Assembly: GCF_016808335.1 (NCBI RefSeq)
Contig: NC_053145.1
Coordinates: 29,523,120 to 29,587,119 of the forward strand
DNA: 64,000 nucleotides
Direction: 5' to 3'
Source of the DNA: Panicum virgatum
Lineage: Eukaryota > Streptophyta > Magnoliopsida > Poales > Poaceae
The first letter of the stretch is position 1; each line of letters opens with the position of its first letter. Under the pieces are notes generated by a model that saw only the letters and a program-made list of their open reading frames with translations, did not search any database and was not told the origin of the DNA. Both the position numbers and the translations under genes were made by a program. Positions 48,007-59,110 of the stretch are shown here, piece after piece.

Positions 48007-49178
48007 TTGTTTACGATCAAAGATAGTTTTATACCTTATAAACAACCAGCTAATCGTTTCAATCCAGTTATGTATGACCGAATTAAAGCTGAGATTAATC
48101 ATTCAGTAGATGCTGGTTTTATTCGGTCGTGTCGTTATGCTGATTGGATCTCTAATATTGTGCCTGTTGAGAAAAAGGATTCGGGGAAAATTAGAGTGTG
48201 CATTGATTTTAGAGATCTTAATAAAGCTACTCCTAAGGATGAATATCCTATGCCTATAGACGATATGTTGATCAATGGAGCTTCTTGACATCATGTTATT
48301 AGTTTTCTTGATGGTAATACTGGTTATAATCAAATATTTATGGCTGAATAAGATACATCTAAAACGGCCTTTAGATGTCCTGGTTTTGTCGGTTTGTTTG
48401 AGTGGGTCGTTATGACCTTTTATTTGAAAAATGCTGGTGCTACTTATCAAAGAGCTATGAAGTTGATCTTCCATGATTTGCTTGGTGTCATCTTAGAAGT
48501 GTATATTGATGATATTTTCATCAAATTGGCTGGCTTGGATCATCATTTAGCCGATTTGAAGCTTGCTCTTCAAAGGATGCGCTAGTATGGTTTGAAGATG
48601 AATCCACTCAAATGTACCTTTAGTGTATCGGCTGAAAAGTTTCTTAGCTTCATTATTCATGAGAATGGCATAGAGATTGATCCTAAGAGAATTGAAGCCA
48701 TTAAGAAAGTTGAGGCTCCTACCTGCAAGAAAGACTTGCAGGAGTTCTTAGGCAAGGTAAATTTCTTGAGAAGATTTATATCTAACTTGTCTGCGAAGAT
48801 CGATGCTTTTACTCCTATCCTTCGGTTAAAGAATGAAGCCGAATTCACTTGGGGGCAGAGCAACAAGAGGCATTTGAAAAGATCAAGGCTTACTTGTCTT
48901 CACCACCCGTGCTTGAGGTACATAGCAAAGGAGTTCCATTCAGGCTTTATGTGGCTGCTGAAGACAATGTCATTGGGGCTATTTTGACTCAAGAAACAGA
49001 AGGCAAGGAGTATATCATCACTTATATAAGTCGACGACTTATTGATGCGGAGACAAGATATACTTTCATTGAAAAGTTGTGTTTGTCTCTTTATTATGCT
49101 TGTTCCAAATTGAGACATTATCTGCTATCTAGTACTTGTATAGTAGCGTGTCAAACCGATGTGATCAAGCATATGTGA
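48007..49178 (+). pseudogene. RT and RNase H of the Tat-type pol, broken
   Basis: RT: 'GKIRVCIDFRDLNKATPKDEY' (about 48185-48250), then 'FEWVVMTFYLKNAGATYQRAM' and the active-site 'YIDD' (about 48498-48515). Stops or frame changes lie at about 48286, 48349, 48583 and 48870. The thumb/connection follows ('FLGKVNFLRRFI'), then RNase H ('FRLYVAAEDNVIGAILTQE', about 48940-49000). YIDD replaces the common YVDD or YADD. Copying would convert the element RNA to DNA in the cytoplasm; this copy cannot work. Confidence 0.85.
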
Positions 49179-49523
49179 CAAAAGCCGATTTTGAGTGGTA
49201 GAATTGGCAAGTGGGCTTATGCTTTAGTTAAATATAATTAGGCTTGTGAACCCTTGAGATCTATGAGAGGCCAAATTGTAGTGGATTTCATTGTTGAACA
49301 TCGGATTAATGATGAGCATAATTTAGAAGTCGGCTCTATTACTTGCACACCATGGAAGTTGTAATTTGATGGATCGGTTTGTGATGATGGAAGAAGAATT
49401 GGTGTTGTTCTTATTTCTCTGAATGGTGTTGTTTTTGAGCTCTCAAACTGATTAGAAAAATATTGCACAAATAATCAAGTTGAGTATGACGCACTTCTGT
49501 TTGGCTTGGAACTTTTGCAATCG

Positions 49524-50576
49524 CACTACTACAAAAAAAATGATTTACTGCGACCATTTTTTGGCATCTCTGAGGCGGGCATAAAAAAATAACCGCCTCT
49601 GTTAATGACCAGTATTAACCTAGAGGTCACATTTTATTAATCGAGGCAGGTAGAGTTAAAATGACCGCCTCCAAAATACAGTCCTTTGCACAAGTGGACC
49701 TCTTATTCCAACCTGCCTTAGTTAAAATTCTTAAGGCCCACCAAAAGCCCATTTCTCAGCACACAACCCGATTCATATATATTGCAGAGAGAGTTAGAGT
49801 TTCACTCACTTCTCCCCTCCATCACACCCTCTCTTCTGGCCGATAGCGCACCTCCCCAGCCCTAAGTCTCGCGGCCTCCCCTGCCCCTCCCACTCTTTGT
49901 CGGCCGCGGTGTCCCGAGGACCTCCATGCACAGGGTCCGGTGGCCGACCCACAACGCCGACCCCGACGCCGGCCCCCGATGCTGACCCCAACGCCAGCAC
50001 CCGATGCCACCCCCGACGCCCCCCACATTGCCCACTGTCCAGGCCCCTCGCTCCGCCACCCGTGCCCACAGCGGTAAGGCAGGCACGACTGAGGCCAAGG
50101 CGGTGCGCCGGAACACCGCGCCCAGCCTCCTCCCTTCCCTTGCGGCGCCGGTGGCCTCCACGCGCAATCGTGTCCGTGGCCGCGATGTCCAAGGCTGGAT
50201 CCACACTGCTCGAGGCCGGTGCGGCCGGGGAGGCGGGATCCGACGGCGCGGCGGCTGCACGTGGTGTGGGCACCGGGTTTAGTGTGACGGTGGTGGCGTG
50301 GCCGCCCCCTCTGCGTGGCACAGAAGGTAACGATGATGGCGGAGGAGCACGGCCGCGGAGGAAGAGGTGCACGGCGGAGGAGGAGGAGGCGGAGGAGTAC
50401 GGCCGATGGGCTCGGCGGGCTTCTCTTTTTTTTAATATTTTTATTTGATTAACTAAAGAGGGCACACAACTAGCTAAGAAAATAGGTTATTTATTGTGAC
50501 CTTTGATCTGAGGCGGTTGTGAAAACCGCCTCTGTCAATCAGTTTTGCCCGCCTCAGTTAAGTTTTTTTAGTAGTG
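49524..50576. mobile_element. Non-autonomous CACTA nested in the Tat element
   Basis: Starts CACTACTACAAAAAAAATG and ends 'aagtttttttagtagtg'. Flanks are ATC (49520-49522, plus one extra G) and ATC (50577-50579). The insertion splits the host's second RNase H between codons for 'GLELLQS' and 'MGVK', which rejoin exactly when the element is removed. The ends carry 'gaggcgg' / 'ccgcctc' subterminal repeats (49570-49680 and 50505-50560). The middle (49800-50440) is GC-rich with a TATA-like 'atatatattg' (49775-49784) followed by CT-rich sequence, like a captured promoter and first exon; no product is recognised. Confidence 0.85.
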
Positions 50577-51179
50577 ATCCATGGGCGTGAAATATGTTGA
50601 AGCCTTTGAAGATTCCCTTCTTGTGGTGCAACAAGTATATAAGGTATGGCAATGCTACAATGGTTCTCTAAATGCATATCTTAATAAATGCCTTGATACT
50701 ATCTCTCCCTTTGATTAATTTGTTATAAGACATACCCTGAGGGAATAGAATGGAAAGGATAATGCTTTAGCTCAGCAAACATTTGGCTATAATGTTGTGA
50801 AGAAATACTTTAACTTTCAAAAGCCGATGATCGTGAAAGTCGAGTTTTAGGTTCTGGACGAACCGGTCCGACTGGTTGAAGCTACCTATCTGACCGCCCA
50901 GACCAGTCTAACCGGTCCAAAGACCGATCTGACCAGTGAATCTGCTGATAATACCAGTTCGGCTGCAAAAGACGATTCAATCATCAAGGCCAAACATCAG
51001 GATTGGAGGGTTCCTCTTATTTCTTATTTGAAGAATCCTAGTCATGGTGTAGAGAGGAATATTTGGCGTATGGATTTTAAATATGTTTTGATTGACGAGG
51101 AACTCTATCCTGGTACCACCGAAGATTTGCTTCTCAAATGATTTGACTCGGATTAGGCCAGGGTTGCCATGGGGGAGGT

Positions 51180-52243
51180 TCATGAAGTCATTTGTGGTAC
51201 TCATCAATCGGGTCCCAAGATGAAGTGGTTTCTTAGAAGAGCCAATTTTTATTGGTCTACCATGATATTTGATTGTTTCAAATATTATAAAGAGTGTGAA
51301 GAATGTCTGCGGTTTGGTGATTTATAGCTGGTGCCCGCTGCATTGATGCATCTCATCATTAAACCATGGCCATTCCAAGGCTGGGGTTGGATTTCATTGG
51401 ACGAGTTAATTGTCCATCTTCAAATGGGCATTGCTTCGTGTTGGTTGCTACATATTACTTCACTAAGGGGACCGAAGCAGTTCCTTTGAAGAATATAACA
51501 CATAAAGAGGTGATTGAGTTTATCACATAGCACATTATTCATAGATTCGGCATTCCAATAACTTTGACAACAGAGCAAGGTTCTTTATTCATATCGAAGG
51601 AGGTGTGTGACGTTTGCCGAATCTTACAACATTAAGTTGCTTGATTCATCTCCATATTATGCTCAGGCCAATGGAACAGGCCGAGTCGAGTAATAAGATT
51701 TTGATCAAACTTATCAAGAAGAAGATAGAAGAAAATCGTAAGATGTGGCATGAGGTATTATCCAAAGAATTATGGGCTCATCGCATATCTCGACATAGTG
51801 CTACTAAGGATACTCCTTTTGAGCTTGTGTATGGTCAAGAGGGCGTTTTACCTATTGAGGTAAATCTAGACGCTTATAGATTGGCTAAACAAAATGACCT
51901 CTCTGTTGTTGATTACCATGATTTGATGATGGATAAAATTGATGAGGTGACTGACAAGCACTTGAGGGCTCTAAAGGAGATTGAGAAACACAAGCTTCGA
52001 GTGGCCAGAGCCTACAACAAAAAGATAAAATGTAAATCTTTTCAGGTTGGAGATCTAGTTTGGAAGACGATTTTACCTCTTGGGATGAAAAGCAATATGT
52101 TTGGCAAATGGTCGCCAAGTTGGGAGGGTCAATGGATTATCAAGGTTATCTCCGGCAACTCATACATGACGGAGACGATGCATGGAGAACGTCTACCCAG
52201 AGCTATCAATGGTATTTTGAGGAAATATTACCCCAACATGTGA
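51180..52243 (+). pseudogene. Integrase of the Tat-type pol, broken
   Basis: A zinc-type start ('VHEVICGTHQSGPKM', Cys pair in 'CEECLRF') is followed by the core: D in 'GLDFIGRVN' (about 51390), then 'TEQGSLF', where glutamate replaces the second catalytic aspartate (about 51570), and E in 'RVESSNKIL' (about 51680). Stops occur near 51327 and 51528. The last frame (51614-52243) continues through 'AHRISRHSATKDTPFELVYGQE' to a C-terminal domain ending 'GILRKYYPNM'. The altered second acidic residue alone would be expected to abolish strand transfer. Confidence 0.85.
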
Positions 52244-52393
52244 TAAAGTGTGTGACGACGAAGATGGCAGATACATGATATCGCCCTTATCATTATTTTT
52301 GGGCCAATGTAATTTGTATAACACATGTATATCAGGCTAGATTCTAGTACTTGCTTTTTGTCTTGCAAAGCTCACCAAAAAATAGGTGGCATG

Positions 52394-52895
52394 TGTTGAT
52401 AGCCAAAATTGGCAATGTCGGTGACTGACCAGTCAGACCGGTCTGCCAAGTTGTAATCCAAGTAGGTTTAGATTTAATTTAGGAATCTTCATGTAAACTG
52501 ACTTGGAAGGGGTACGTCTTCCCTGGCCTATATATATGAAGGCTAAGGTCGATTGAGGAGATTCCAATCGAATAAATACAATTTACTTCTACTTTTTAAA
52601 CTCTCAAACCCTAGCCTTTTCCCACCCCAATTTGTTGTTCTTCCTGCGTCCCGGCAACATTGGAAGGCTTTCTGAGTGGCCTGACCGATCTTAAAGCAAC
52701 CCTAGTTCCTTGAGCTCCGATGGGGTCCCTCGCTCGAGGTGGTAGGTTCCACCCGGAGTTTCGCATAACAAGTCTGACTGGTTCACCCCACCGGTCTGAC
52801 CAGTCGGCACAGAATTCCGTCAAGTTAATCAATTTGACGATCGTTTACGCATTCTAGCACATCTGAGTGTGTTTGGCGCGATTCACTGTCAATAA
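52394..52895 (+). mobile_element. 3' LTR of the Tat-type element
   Basis: Starts TGTTGATAGCC and ends 'cactgtcaata' (expected TCAACA, one change). TATA-like 'tatatatat' at 52529-52537. It contains the family motif 'cagaccggtctg'. About 500 bp, close to its relatives (548-586 bp). Confidence 0.75.
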
Positions 52896-53100
52896 CTAGG
52901 CATCGGGATCGTTCCATCTAGGACCGATTCTTCCTAGATTCGGGGCTTATCCCAAATCTGCAGTCGGCATCCGTCGCACACCTTTGACCAAGCCAGTGGC
53001 CCTGATGGGCACCACAACGATTACAATAACCGAATACTGCGTTCGGGTCTGCCACGACCTTACCCATATCCCGGTCAAGGGTACATATTAATCTTCCCAA
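52896..53100 (-). other. Possible zinc-knuckle gag remnant
   Basis: A minus frame includes 'YCNRCGAHQGHWLGQRC', similar to the retroelement zinc knuckle CX2C..GH..C but with wider spacing. A 60-aa scrap without further support. Confidence 0.3.
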
Positions 53101-53481
53101 TCTATGAGTCGTGTGCCATGTCAGTTTGAGAGATCGGCATTTCGTTCTACCAATTCTTCTAATCAGGGTTCTCTATGGATAACTTGCATAAGCTTAATTT
53201 TCCCTTCTATGATGAAGAAAACCCTAAGCAATGGCTATCGCGGTCTGAGAATTATTTTGAATCGTATAGGGTTGAGTCACCTGCTTGGATTCAAATAGCC
53301 TTAATGCACTTCCATGGTGCTCTTATGGCATTGGTTTCAAGCAGTTGAGGTCAAGCTGAAACATGCTTCGTGGTCTGAGTTCTCTAAGTGTTTGTTAGAT
53401 CGTTTTGGTCAGCCACAGAAAGAACATTTAGTTCATCAATTATTTCTCATCAATCAGATAGGTCTAGTCTTATGTCGAGAA
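53101..53481 (+). pseudogene. Retrotransposon gag fragment, left half
   Basis: From the ATG at 53175 the frame gives 'KLNFPFYDEENPKQWLSRSENYF' type sequence, the start of a Ty3 gag domain. A frameshift near 53335 leads to 'FQAVEVKLKHASWSEF' and 'FGQPQKEHLVHQLFLINQIG'. It is split at 53482 by a Tat-type element and resumes at 57501. Confidence 0.75.
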
Positions 53482-56400
53482 TGTCGACAACCAAATTTGG
53501 CATCAACCGGTCTGATCGGTGCACCCAGGCGGTCTGGTCTCTGTAGCCGGTCTGGCAATGGCTAACCGGTCTGACAGGTCCATGAGGAGTCCGAGTGCAA
53601 ATTAGGATTTTCATGGATTTAGATTTATAAAAAGGATTTCTTGCAGGGTAGGTCCTCCCCATCCTATAAATATAAAGGGTCATGGCCGATTGAGGGATCC
53701 AATCGATCAAAACACAAATCAATACACTTTATTTGTCATCTTTATTTTTTCTCCAAACCCTAGCTCTTCCAACCCCTATTTGCTATTCTTCCTTCATCTC
53801 CGCGACATTTGAAGTCGTTCTAGGTGGCATGCCGATCCTAGAACAATCCTGCGGGCGCTTGCCTTGACGGGGTCCCTCCCGGGCGAGCGTTCGTCGGTTC
53901 GACGATGGTCTGCCCAGTGACCGGTCTGATCGGCCCCTTTGACCGGTCTTACTGTTTCACATAGGAAGTGCTGAATTGAGCCCTTTCTCGCGCCACATGT
54001 GCTAGTGCGATCGTGTGTTGGCCCGAAAAAGGTCTCAACACATTTTTGGCGATTCCGCTGGTAAAGAAAGATCTTGGTTACAAAAACCGATCTAATCTAC
54101 CCCGAAGAAGATGCGCTCCAATGCTGAGATTGACAAGGTCTACATCATTGAAGCAGCGGCCGATCGTCTTCCTGAAGACACTCACAGATGCTGGTGGAGT
54201 GCAAGAAGAAGCGTGCTGAAGAAGATTTGAAGGCGACGCTTGCAAGCATCAAAGTTGATCGACGAGGCAACATCACCAAGATCAAATCAACTCCGCTTCT
54301 ACCTCCACGGATGCATCTACTGAGGTAACACCCACTATGAGTGACTCATCTTCTGGTGTTACTCTCGATCAAGTTAAGAAGTTGCTAGCTGAGCGTAATG
54401 TTCATTGGGTTAATTGGCTTCGCTCTAAAGAAAGAGAAGCGGCTGGTACAAAACTAGAGATATCTAGTGAATCCCCATCTGTTTCTACTATTGCTACTTC
54501 TAAACTTTATACTCCTCAACCATCAGCAGCATCTCTTGTGAGTCAACCTCAATATGGAATGCTGATGCATTCTTTCAACGGTCAAACAGTGAGACCTATG
54601 TACACTTATCCCATTATGAGTATCCTTAATTCGACCATCATCAGTCAAATAAATGAGCTTGTTCCACACATGGCACAAGTACCCCACAAAAGTACTGTGC
54701 CACCTATCGGTCCTATCTCAGATGAGATGTTTGACCGATATGTGCAGTGGTGGCAAAACCGGCATATACTGGTTGGACCGACTTTCCAGTCTGGTTCACC
54801 CCAGCCGGTCAGACCGGTTGCAGCAACCGGTCCGACCGGTCCTCACAGTTATTCTGCTCCAAATTAGCACAAAGTATCTACATCCACACAGCCAAATTCT
54901 TCAAGTAATTTTGGTAAAGTACTTGCTGAATATAAGAATGATTTGGCTAACTTGCTTAGAGAAAATTTTGGAGTGGATGTTAGAGGTATAACTCGTGCAT
55001 ATCAAAAGCCATATCCTACTTCGTTTGATTTGGTTTCATATCATGCTGGTTTTAGGTTGCCTAAGTTTGTTAAATTCAGTGGGGAACATAGTAAAAATAC
55101 TTTTGATCATATCAGTCAATATCCTGCCCAACTAGGAGAAGTTGTTTCTATAATGAGTTGAAAGTGAGCTTGTCTTCTTTATCTCTAACTGAACCTCTTT
55201 TTCATGGTTTTCTTCTTTGGCACCTAATTCTATTAGCTCATGGGAACAATTAGATCAGAAGTTCTATGAGCACTTTTTCTGTAGGCATAATGAGCTTAAA
55301 TTATCTCACTGAACATCGGTTAGACAGATGTGTGATGAATCTGTCAATAATTACATAAGAAGATTCCATGATACAAAAAACTGATGCTTTAGTGTGAATA
55401 TCGATGAAAAAGATCTAGCTGATTTGGATTTTAATGGCTTGCACTCTCGTATCAAAGAAAGATTAGGGGCCTATGATTTCTTTACTGTTACTCAGGTGCA
55501 TCAAAGAGCTTTGGCTATAGAAAGTCGAAGTCTCAAGGAACTCATAGACATCATCGTTCTAGTATGCATACTTTAGAATGCAATTCAGATTGTTCAAACA
55601 ATGAGTCTAAAGATGATTATGATGCTGAGTTCATTTGGCCATCCCAAGCCAAATCTTACACTTGTTTTGCTCTTAAACTGATTCACAAAAATCGGCAAGT
55701 AGAGAAATTTACTTTTGATGTATTCCAAGTGTGAGAAAATATTTGATGAATTGTAAAAGAATGGATACATTAAGATGTCGCATACCATACCACCGCTTGA
55801 GGAGTTAAAGTGGCGAGCTTATTGTAAATTTCATAATACTTTCTCACATGCTACCAGTGATTGCAACGTTTTGCGTAGACAGATTCAATCGGCCGTAAAT
55901 GAAGGATGATCAATACTTTCTACAATACAAGTTGATTAAAATCCTTCTCCCGTGCATACGCTTGGATTGAGGAATCCCAAAGTGTTAATTCGGCCAAGTC
56001 AAGCCAAATCAACAAAAGGAAAAAATGTAATCATTGGTGATGAAAGGCCTGTGAAGAAGATGACACAGAAGAAGGTCCCTCCTGTTCTAGTAAAGGCTTC
56101 GACACTCAGGTGGCAAGACAAGGAAAAGAAGACCGACATCGACTCAACCAATCTGATCGGTTCCAATGTCAGTCTGACTGGTGCCATGACCTGTCTAACC
56201 GGTACACAGACCGGTCTGACCGGTGCATCCAAGGAGGCTCGAAGTTCTTCTAAGGCCGTGAATTAAGTAAGGCTGGGTTTTAAAGAACTCTTCGCCAACT
56301 ACCAGAGAGAAGGGGCTACTCAGAAGAAGAAAAAGAAGTCAAATGAAGCTAAGGATGCAAAACCATCATCGATCAAGTGGTTTCTTTTTCAGACCAAGGT

Positions 56401-57500
56401 AATTGTGTTGCTATGCCTTATGGGCTGGTTTTTTCCCTAGTTTTGATCATATCCTTATTTTTATACGACCTTGGATTATAGTAGGATGCATGCAATCATA
56501 TTACATTCAATATCCTCCTATGTATCCAAATCATGCTTTCATCACAAAGACTGATTGTTGCATATCAATAATCTAGTCAAAAAAGATCTTGATTGCAACA
56601 AAGAGGATTGGGAAGACTGCGAAGCAAGATTCAAAATATTTACAGCCGAGGTGGTGCCCTTCAGGCCCGTCTCATACTCAAAAACGGAGGCTGCAACGTA
56701 TGCACAAGAAGGAGACAATAGAACAACAAATAGAGGCCGTGCCAGCGAAGTCAGCTATCATGAAGAAAGTGTGGCGGCCAAAGCAGGTTGTTTCAACATC
56801 AACTTGAATAGAACAAGTCATGGCCGATAATTATTTGTCGCCCTTAGCACAAATAAATGTCTGATGTATTGTTAATCATCGTCCTCAGACAATTTTGGTC
56901 CGAAAGTTTGCTTTTTTGGCAAGCAAGCTTTACCAAAAAAATAGGAGGCATATGTTGATGATCACAATTGGCATTAGTTTGACCCGTGCGTCTAGGCAGT
57001 CTGACTGGTCTGGTCTCTGTAGCCGGTCTGGCAAGGGCTAACCGGTGGGTCCGACAGGTCTGGCCGGTCCATGAGGAGTCTGAGAGCAAATTAGGATTTT
57101 CATAGATTTAGATCTATATAAAAAAAAAATTTACGGGGTAAGACCTCCCCACCCTATAAATATAAAAGGTCACGGCCGAGAGGGATCCAATCGATCAAAA
57201 CAAATCAATACACATTATTTATTGTCTTTATCTTTTTCTCCAAATCCTAGCTCTTCCAACCCCTATTTGCTTTTCTTCCTTCATCTCCGGGATGTTTGAA
57301 AGTGTTCTTCCTTCATCTCTGCGACGTTTGCCTTGACGGGGTCACTCCCGGGTGAGCGTTCGCCGGTTCGTCACTGGTCTACCCGGCGACCGGTCCTTTT
57401 GACCGGTCTGACCACTTCACGCAAGAAGCGCTACATCGAGCCCTTTCTCGCGCCGCACGTGCTAGTGCGATCGTGTGTTGGCCCGGAAAAGGCGTCAACA
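53482..57500 (+). mobile_element. Non-autonomous Tat-type element, 4.0 kb, complete ends
   Basis: LTRs at 53482-54040 (559 bp) and 56953-57500 (548 bp), flanked by the perfect 5-bp duplication GAGAA (53477-53481 and 57501-57505). Primer-site-like 'tttttggcgattccgctgg' follows the 5' LTR; 'aaaaaaataggaggcata' precedes the 3' LTR. TATA at 53665-53672. The internal region carries only gag sequence with stops, no pol. It is inserted within another element's gag. The family motif recurs (for example 'agaccggtctgaccggtg' near 56210). Confidence 0.93.
54337..55920 (+). pseudogene. Gag of the 4.0-kb Tat-type element, broken
   Basis: A 176-aa frame (54337-54867) is followed, after stops and shifts, by 'YQKPYPTSFDLVSYHAGFRLPK' and 'FVKFSGEHSKNTFDHISQY' (about 54990-55130), then 'DLADLDFNGLHSRIKERLGAYDF' (about 55410-55480) and a zinc-type 'YCKFHNTFSHATSDCN' (about 55811-55865). 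This order fits Tat-type gag. Several stops lie in between, so no full protein can be made. Confidence 0.75.
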
Positions 57501-57710
57501 GAGAAGTTCTTGGAACTTGTAGATCAATTGACTGCTTATGTTACTGAACCCATTTACTACGCTATGGGCTTTGTTGATGGGTCAAGTGGTGATATTCACA
57601 TTTTTGTTGCCTTGCATCGTCCTAGCAATCTGGATACTGCTGCGTCCCATGCTCGGTTGCATGAGGAATTTGGAGCAGATCCAATTTATATTGAAGTATA
57701 TCAACCATAA
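57501..57710 (+). pseudogene. Retrotransposon gag fragment, right half
   Basis: Resumes exactly at the GAGAA duplication: 'FLELVDQLTAY', 'YYAMGFVDGSSGDI' and 'RPSNLDTAASHARLHEEF' match the second half of a Ty3 gag domain. It ends in TAA at 57708-57710 and then passes into intron sequence of the MSP gene. Together with 53101-53481 it forms one older gag interrupted by the 4.0-kb element. Confidence 0.75.
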
Positions 57711-57911
57711 CATGCTGACAAATATGTATATTGGTTACCCAATTGGAAAAAAGAGAAATATGGTATTATTTTCGTAAAAGAAAAAAACAGCATGCTCTTC
57801 ATAGTCGCCACATGAATTTGTGAAATGGATAATTAAATGCTCTTTAAGTGTCCGTATCATATCATTATTCCATAAGAACGCATAGTAAATATTAGAAAGA
57901 CATGTACTTAC

Positions 57912-58451
57912 CTGAAGATCTGTTCGTACTGAATTGGTGTTTGTACTTGATTGTGATCCTCCAGATGCCTCAAGCTCATTCTTACTACCTATGCCTGACA
58001 TTCCTATCGCCCCTACTGGTAAATCCTGATTGCGTTGTTGGAAGATGCATGCGGTTTTTACTTGTACGTCAAAAATAGCATCCAAATTGACCTCCTCAAC
58101 CAAATTGCCCCTCTCTTTACTGAAAATGTCGTCAGTTATATCCTCAGATGTAAGACCCTCTTTCACTTGGGTGCACATCACAATGAACTCATCATGCAGC
58201 ATATCTTTCGGCGGTGCCTTGTCTTGTGCTTGCAATGTTATGTTGACCCTACAACTATAGAGTGGTGGAACAATGCCCAAGTTTGGCTTTGCGCAGTATT
58301 GCAATTGGCTCGCTGGGTGGATGTTGAAGGCAATGTAGCAATTTGTTTGATTCGTCAGATATAGTGGACACGATATGTCCTTGTTAATCTCGAAAGGAAA
58401 AAACAATTCGAGAGGCTCGACCAAAAGCAGATAATTGAATCCAGGGATTAT
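57912..58451 (-). pseudogene. MSP-domain exon 1 of a kinase-MSP gene
   Basis: A 180-codon exon between acceptor GCTGCAG (just before 58451) and donor GTAAGT (57911-57906), phase 0 at both ends. It holds a clear MSP domain: 'LLLVEPLELFFPFEINKDISC', 'LYLTNQTNCYIAFNI', 'GIVPPLYSCRVNITLQAQ' and 'DEFIVMCTQV', followed by a Ser/Gly-rich tail. The previous exon (58895-59110) ends in phase 0, so a kinase tail is spliced directly to an MSP domain. MSP/VAP proteins usually tether partners at the ER; fusion to a kinase is uncommon outside grasses as far as I recall. The frame is intact here. Confidence 0.8.
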
Positions 58452-58630
58452 CTGCAGCAAAAAAGTTAAGTTATATTTTGACTTAGTAAAATATCGTTAA
58501 TTGTTTTATAAGGATTTCACCGAGGATAAGATATTTAATTCCTTCGCACTAATAAATGTTCATCATCTATGAAAAGTAAGATATGCTAGCGTGCAAGGGT
58601 TTGTATATACAAAGTAACTCTTAGAAGGTA

Positions 58631-58777
58631 CTCCCTCCATTCCAATTTTTTTGTCGTTTTAGCTTTTCTATGTGCATAGTTTCTGCTCTTCATCTAGATA
58701 CATATCATGTTTAGGTGCATAGCAAAATCAATGTATCTAGAAAACCAAAATGACTAATAATTTGGGATTGAGAGAAT
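58631..58777. mobile_element. Stowaway-type MITE, 147 bp
   Basis: Starts CTCCCTCCATTCCAATTTTTTTG and its right end reads back as TTCTCTCAATCCCAAATTATTAG, long inverted repeats typical of Stowaway. Flanked by TA on both sides (58629-58630 and 58778-58779). It lies in an intron of the kinase-MSP gene. Confidence 0.85.
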
Positions 58778-58894
58778 AGAAGAAGACAATTGATTTGATA
58801 GTGTACTGTGTAGTGAAACAAGAAAACACTATGGAGCAAAATGAAAAAACTGCTTGAATGGTCTGTATTTGGCCGCCATAGCAAATCACTTTAC

Positions 58895-59110
58895 CTGTGA
58901 ATCCCCTGATTCTTCATCATCGGGGTTGCTGCTCCGACCATTTGCACTGTCCACTTCATCGAGATAGCTTATTATCTTTGATATGGAAGGCCGTTCTTTG
59001 GGATCTTCTTTTCTACACTGTCGCCCTATATCAATGCACTTTGCTATTTGTCGGCACATCAATGCTGTTCCCTCCGAGTTATTCCACCTGTACCTCCATC
59101 TTCGAAGTAC
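58895..59110 (-). pseudogene. Kinase C-terminal exon (subdomains X-XI)
   Basis: 72 codons: 'LRRWRYRWNNSEGTAL', 'CIDIGRQCRKEDPKERPSI' (subdomain XI, with the invariant RP) and 'IISYLDEVDS', then an acidic tail ending in DSQ at a CAG/GTAAAG donor (58894-58891). Frame and phase follow on from exon 61328-61454. The acceptor position (59112-59111) reads AA on the minus strand rather than AG, so normal splicing at this frame looks broken; using the AG one base later would shift the frame. Confidence 0.75.

Larger units (their letters stand above)
46736..52895 (+). mobile_element. Tat-type Ty3 element, 5'-truncated, with pol
   Basis: Contains protease (46896-47579), RT and RNase H (48007-49178), an extra archaeal-type RNase H segment (49330-50650, interrupted), integrase (51180-52243) and a 3' LTR (52394-52895), all on the plus strand. 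The extra RNase H is the mark of the Tat lineage. The 5' LTR and gag are missing. A purine tract ('aaataggtggcatg') precedes the LTR. The LTR shares its start and the ACCGGTCTGACC motifs with the two non-autonomous elements in the same intron, so this is the pol-bearing relative of that family. Many stops and frameshifts make it inactive. Confidence 0.85.

Noticed and set aside
49806..50465. 219-aa minus ORF
   Set aside because: Covers the GC-rich core and runs towards the end of a non-autonomous CACTA; no recognised domain, and promoter-like signals point to the other strand.
52918..53100. Zinc-knuckle protein
   Set aside because: Cysteine and histidine spacing departs from CX2CX4HX4C and the frame is only 60 aa; kept only as a low-confidence remnant.
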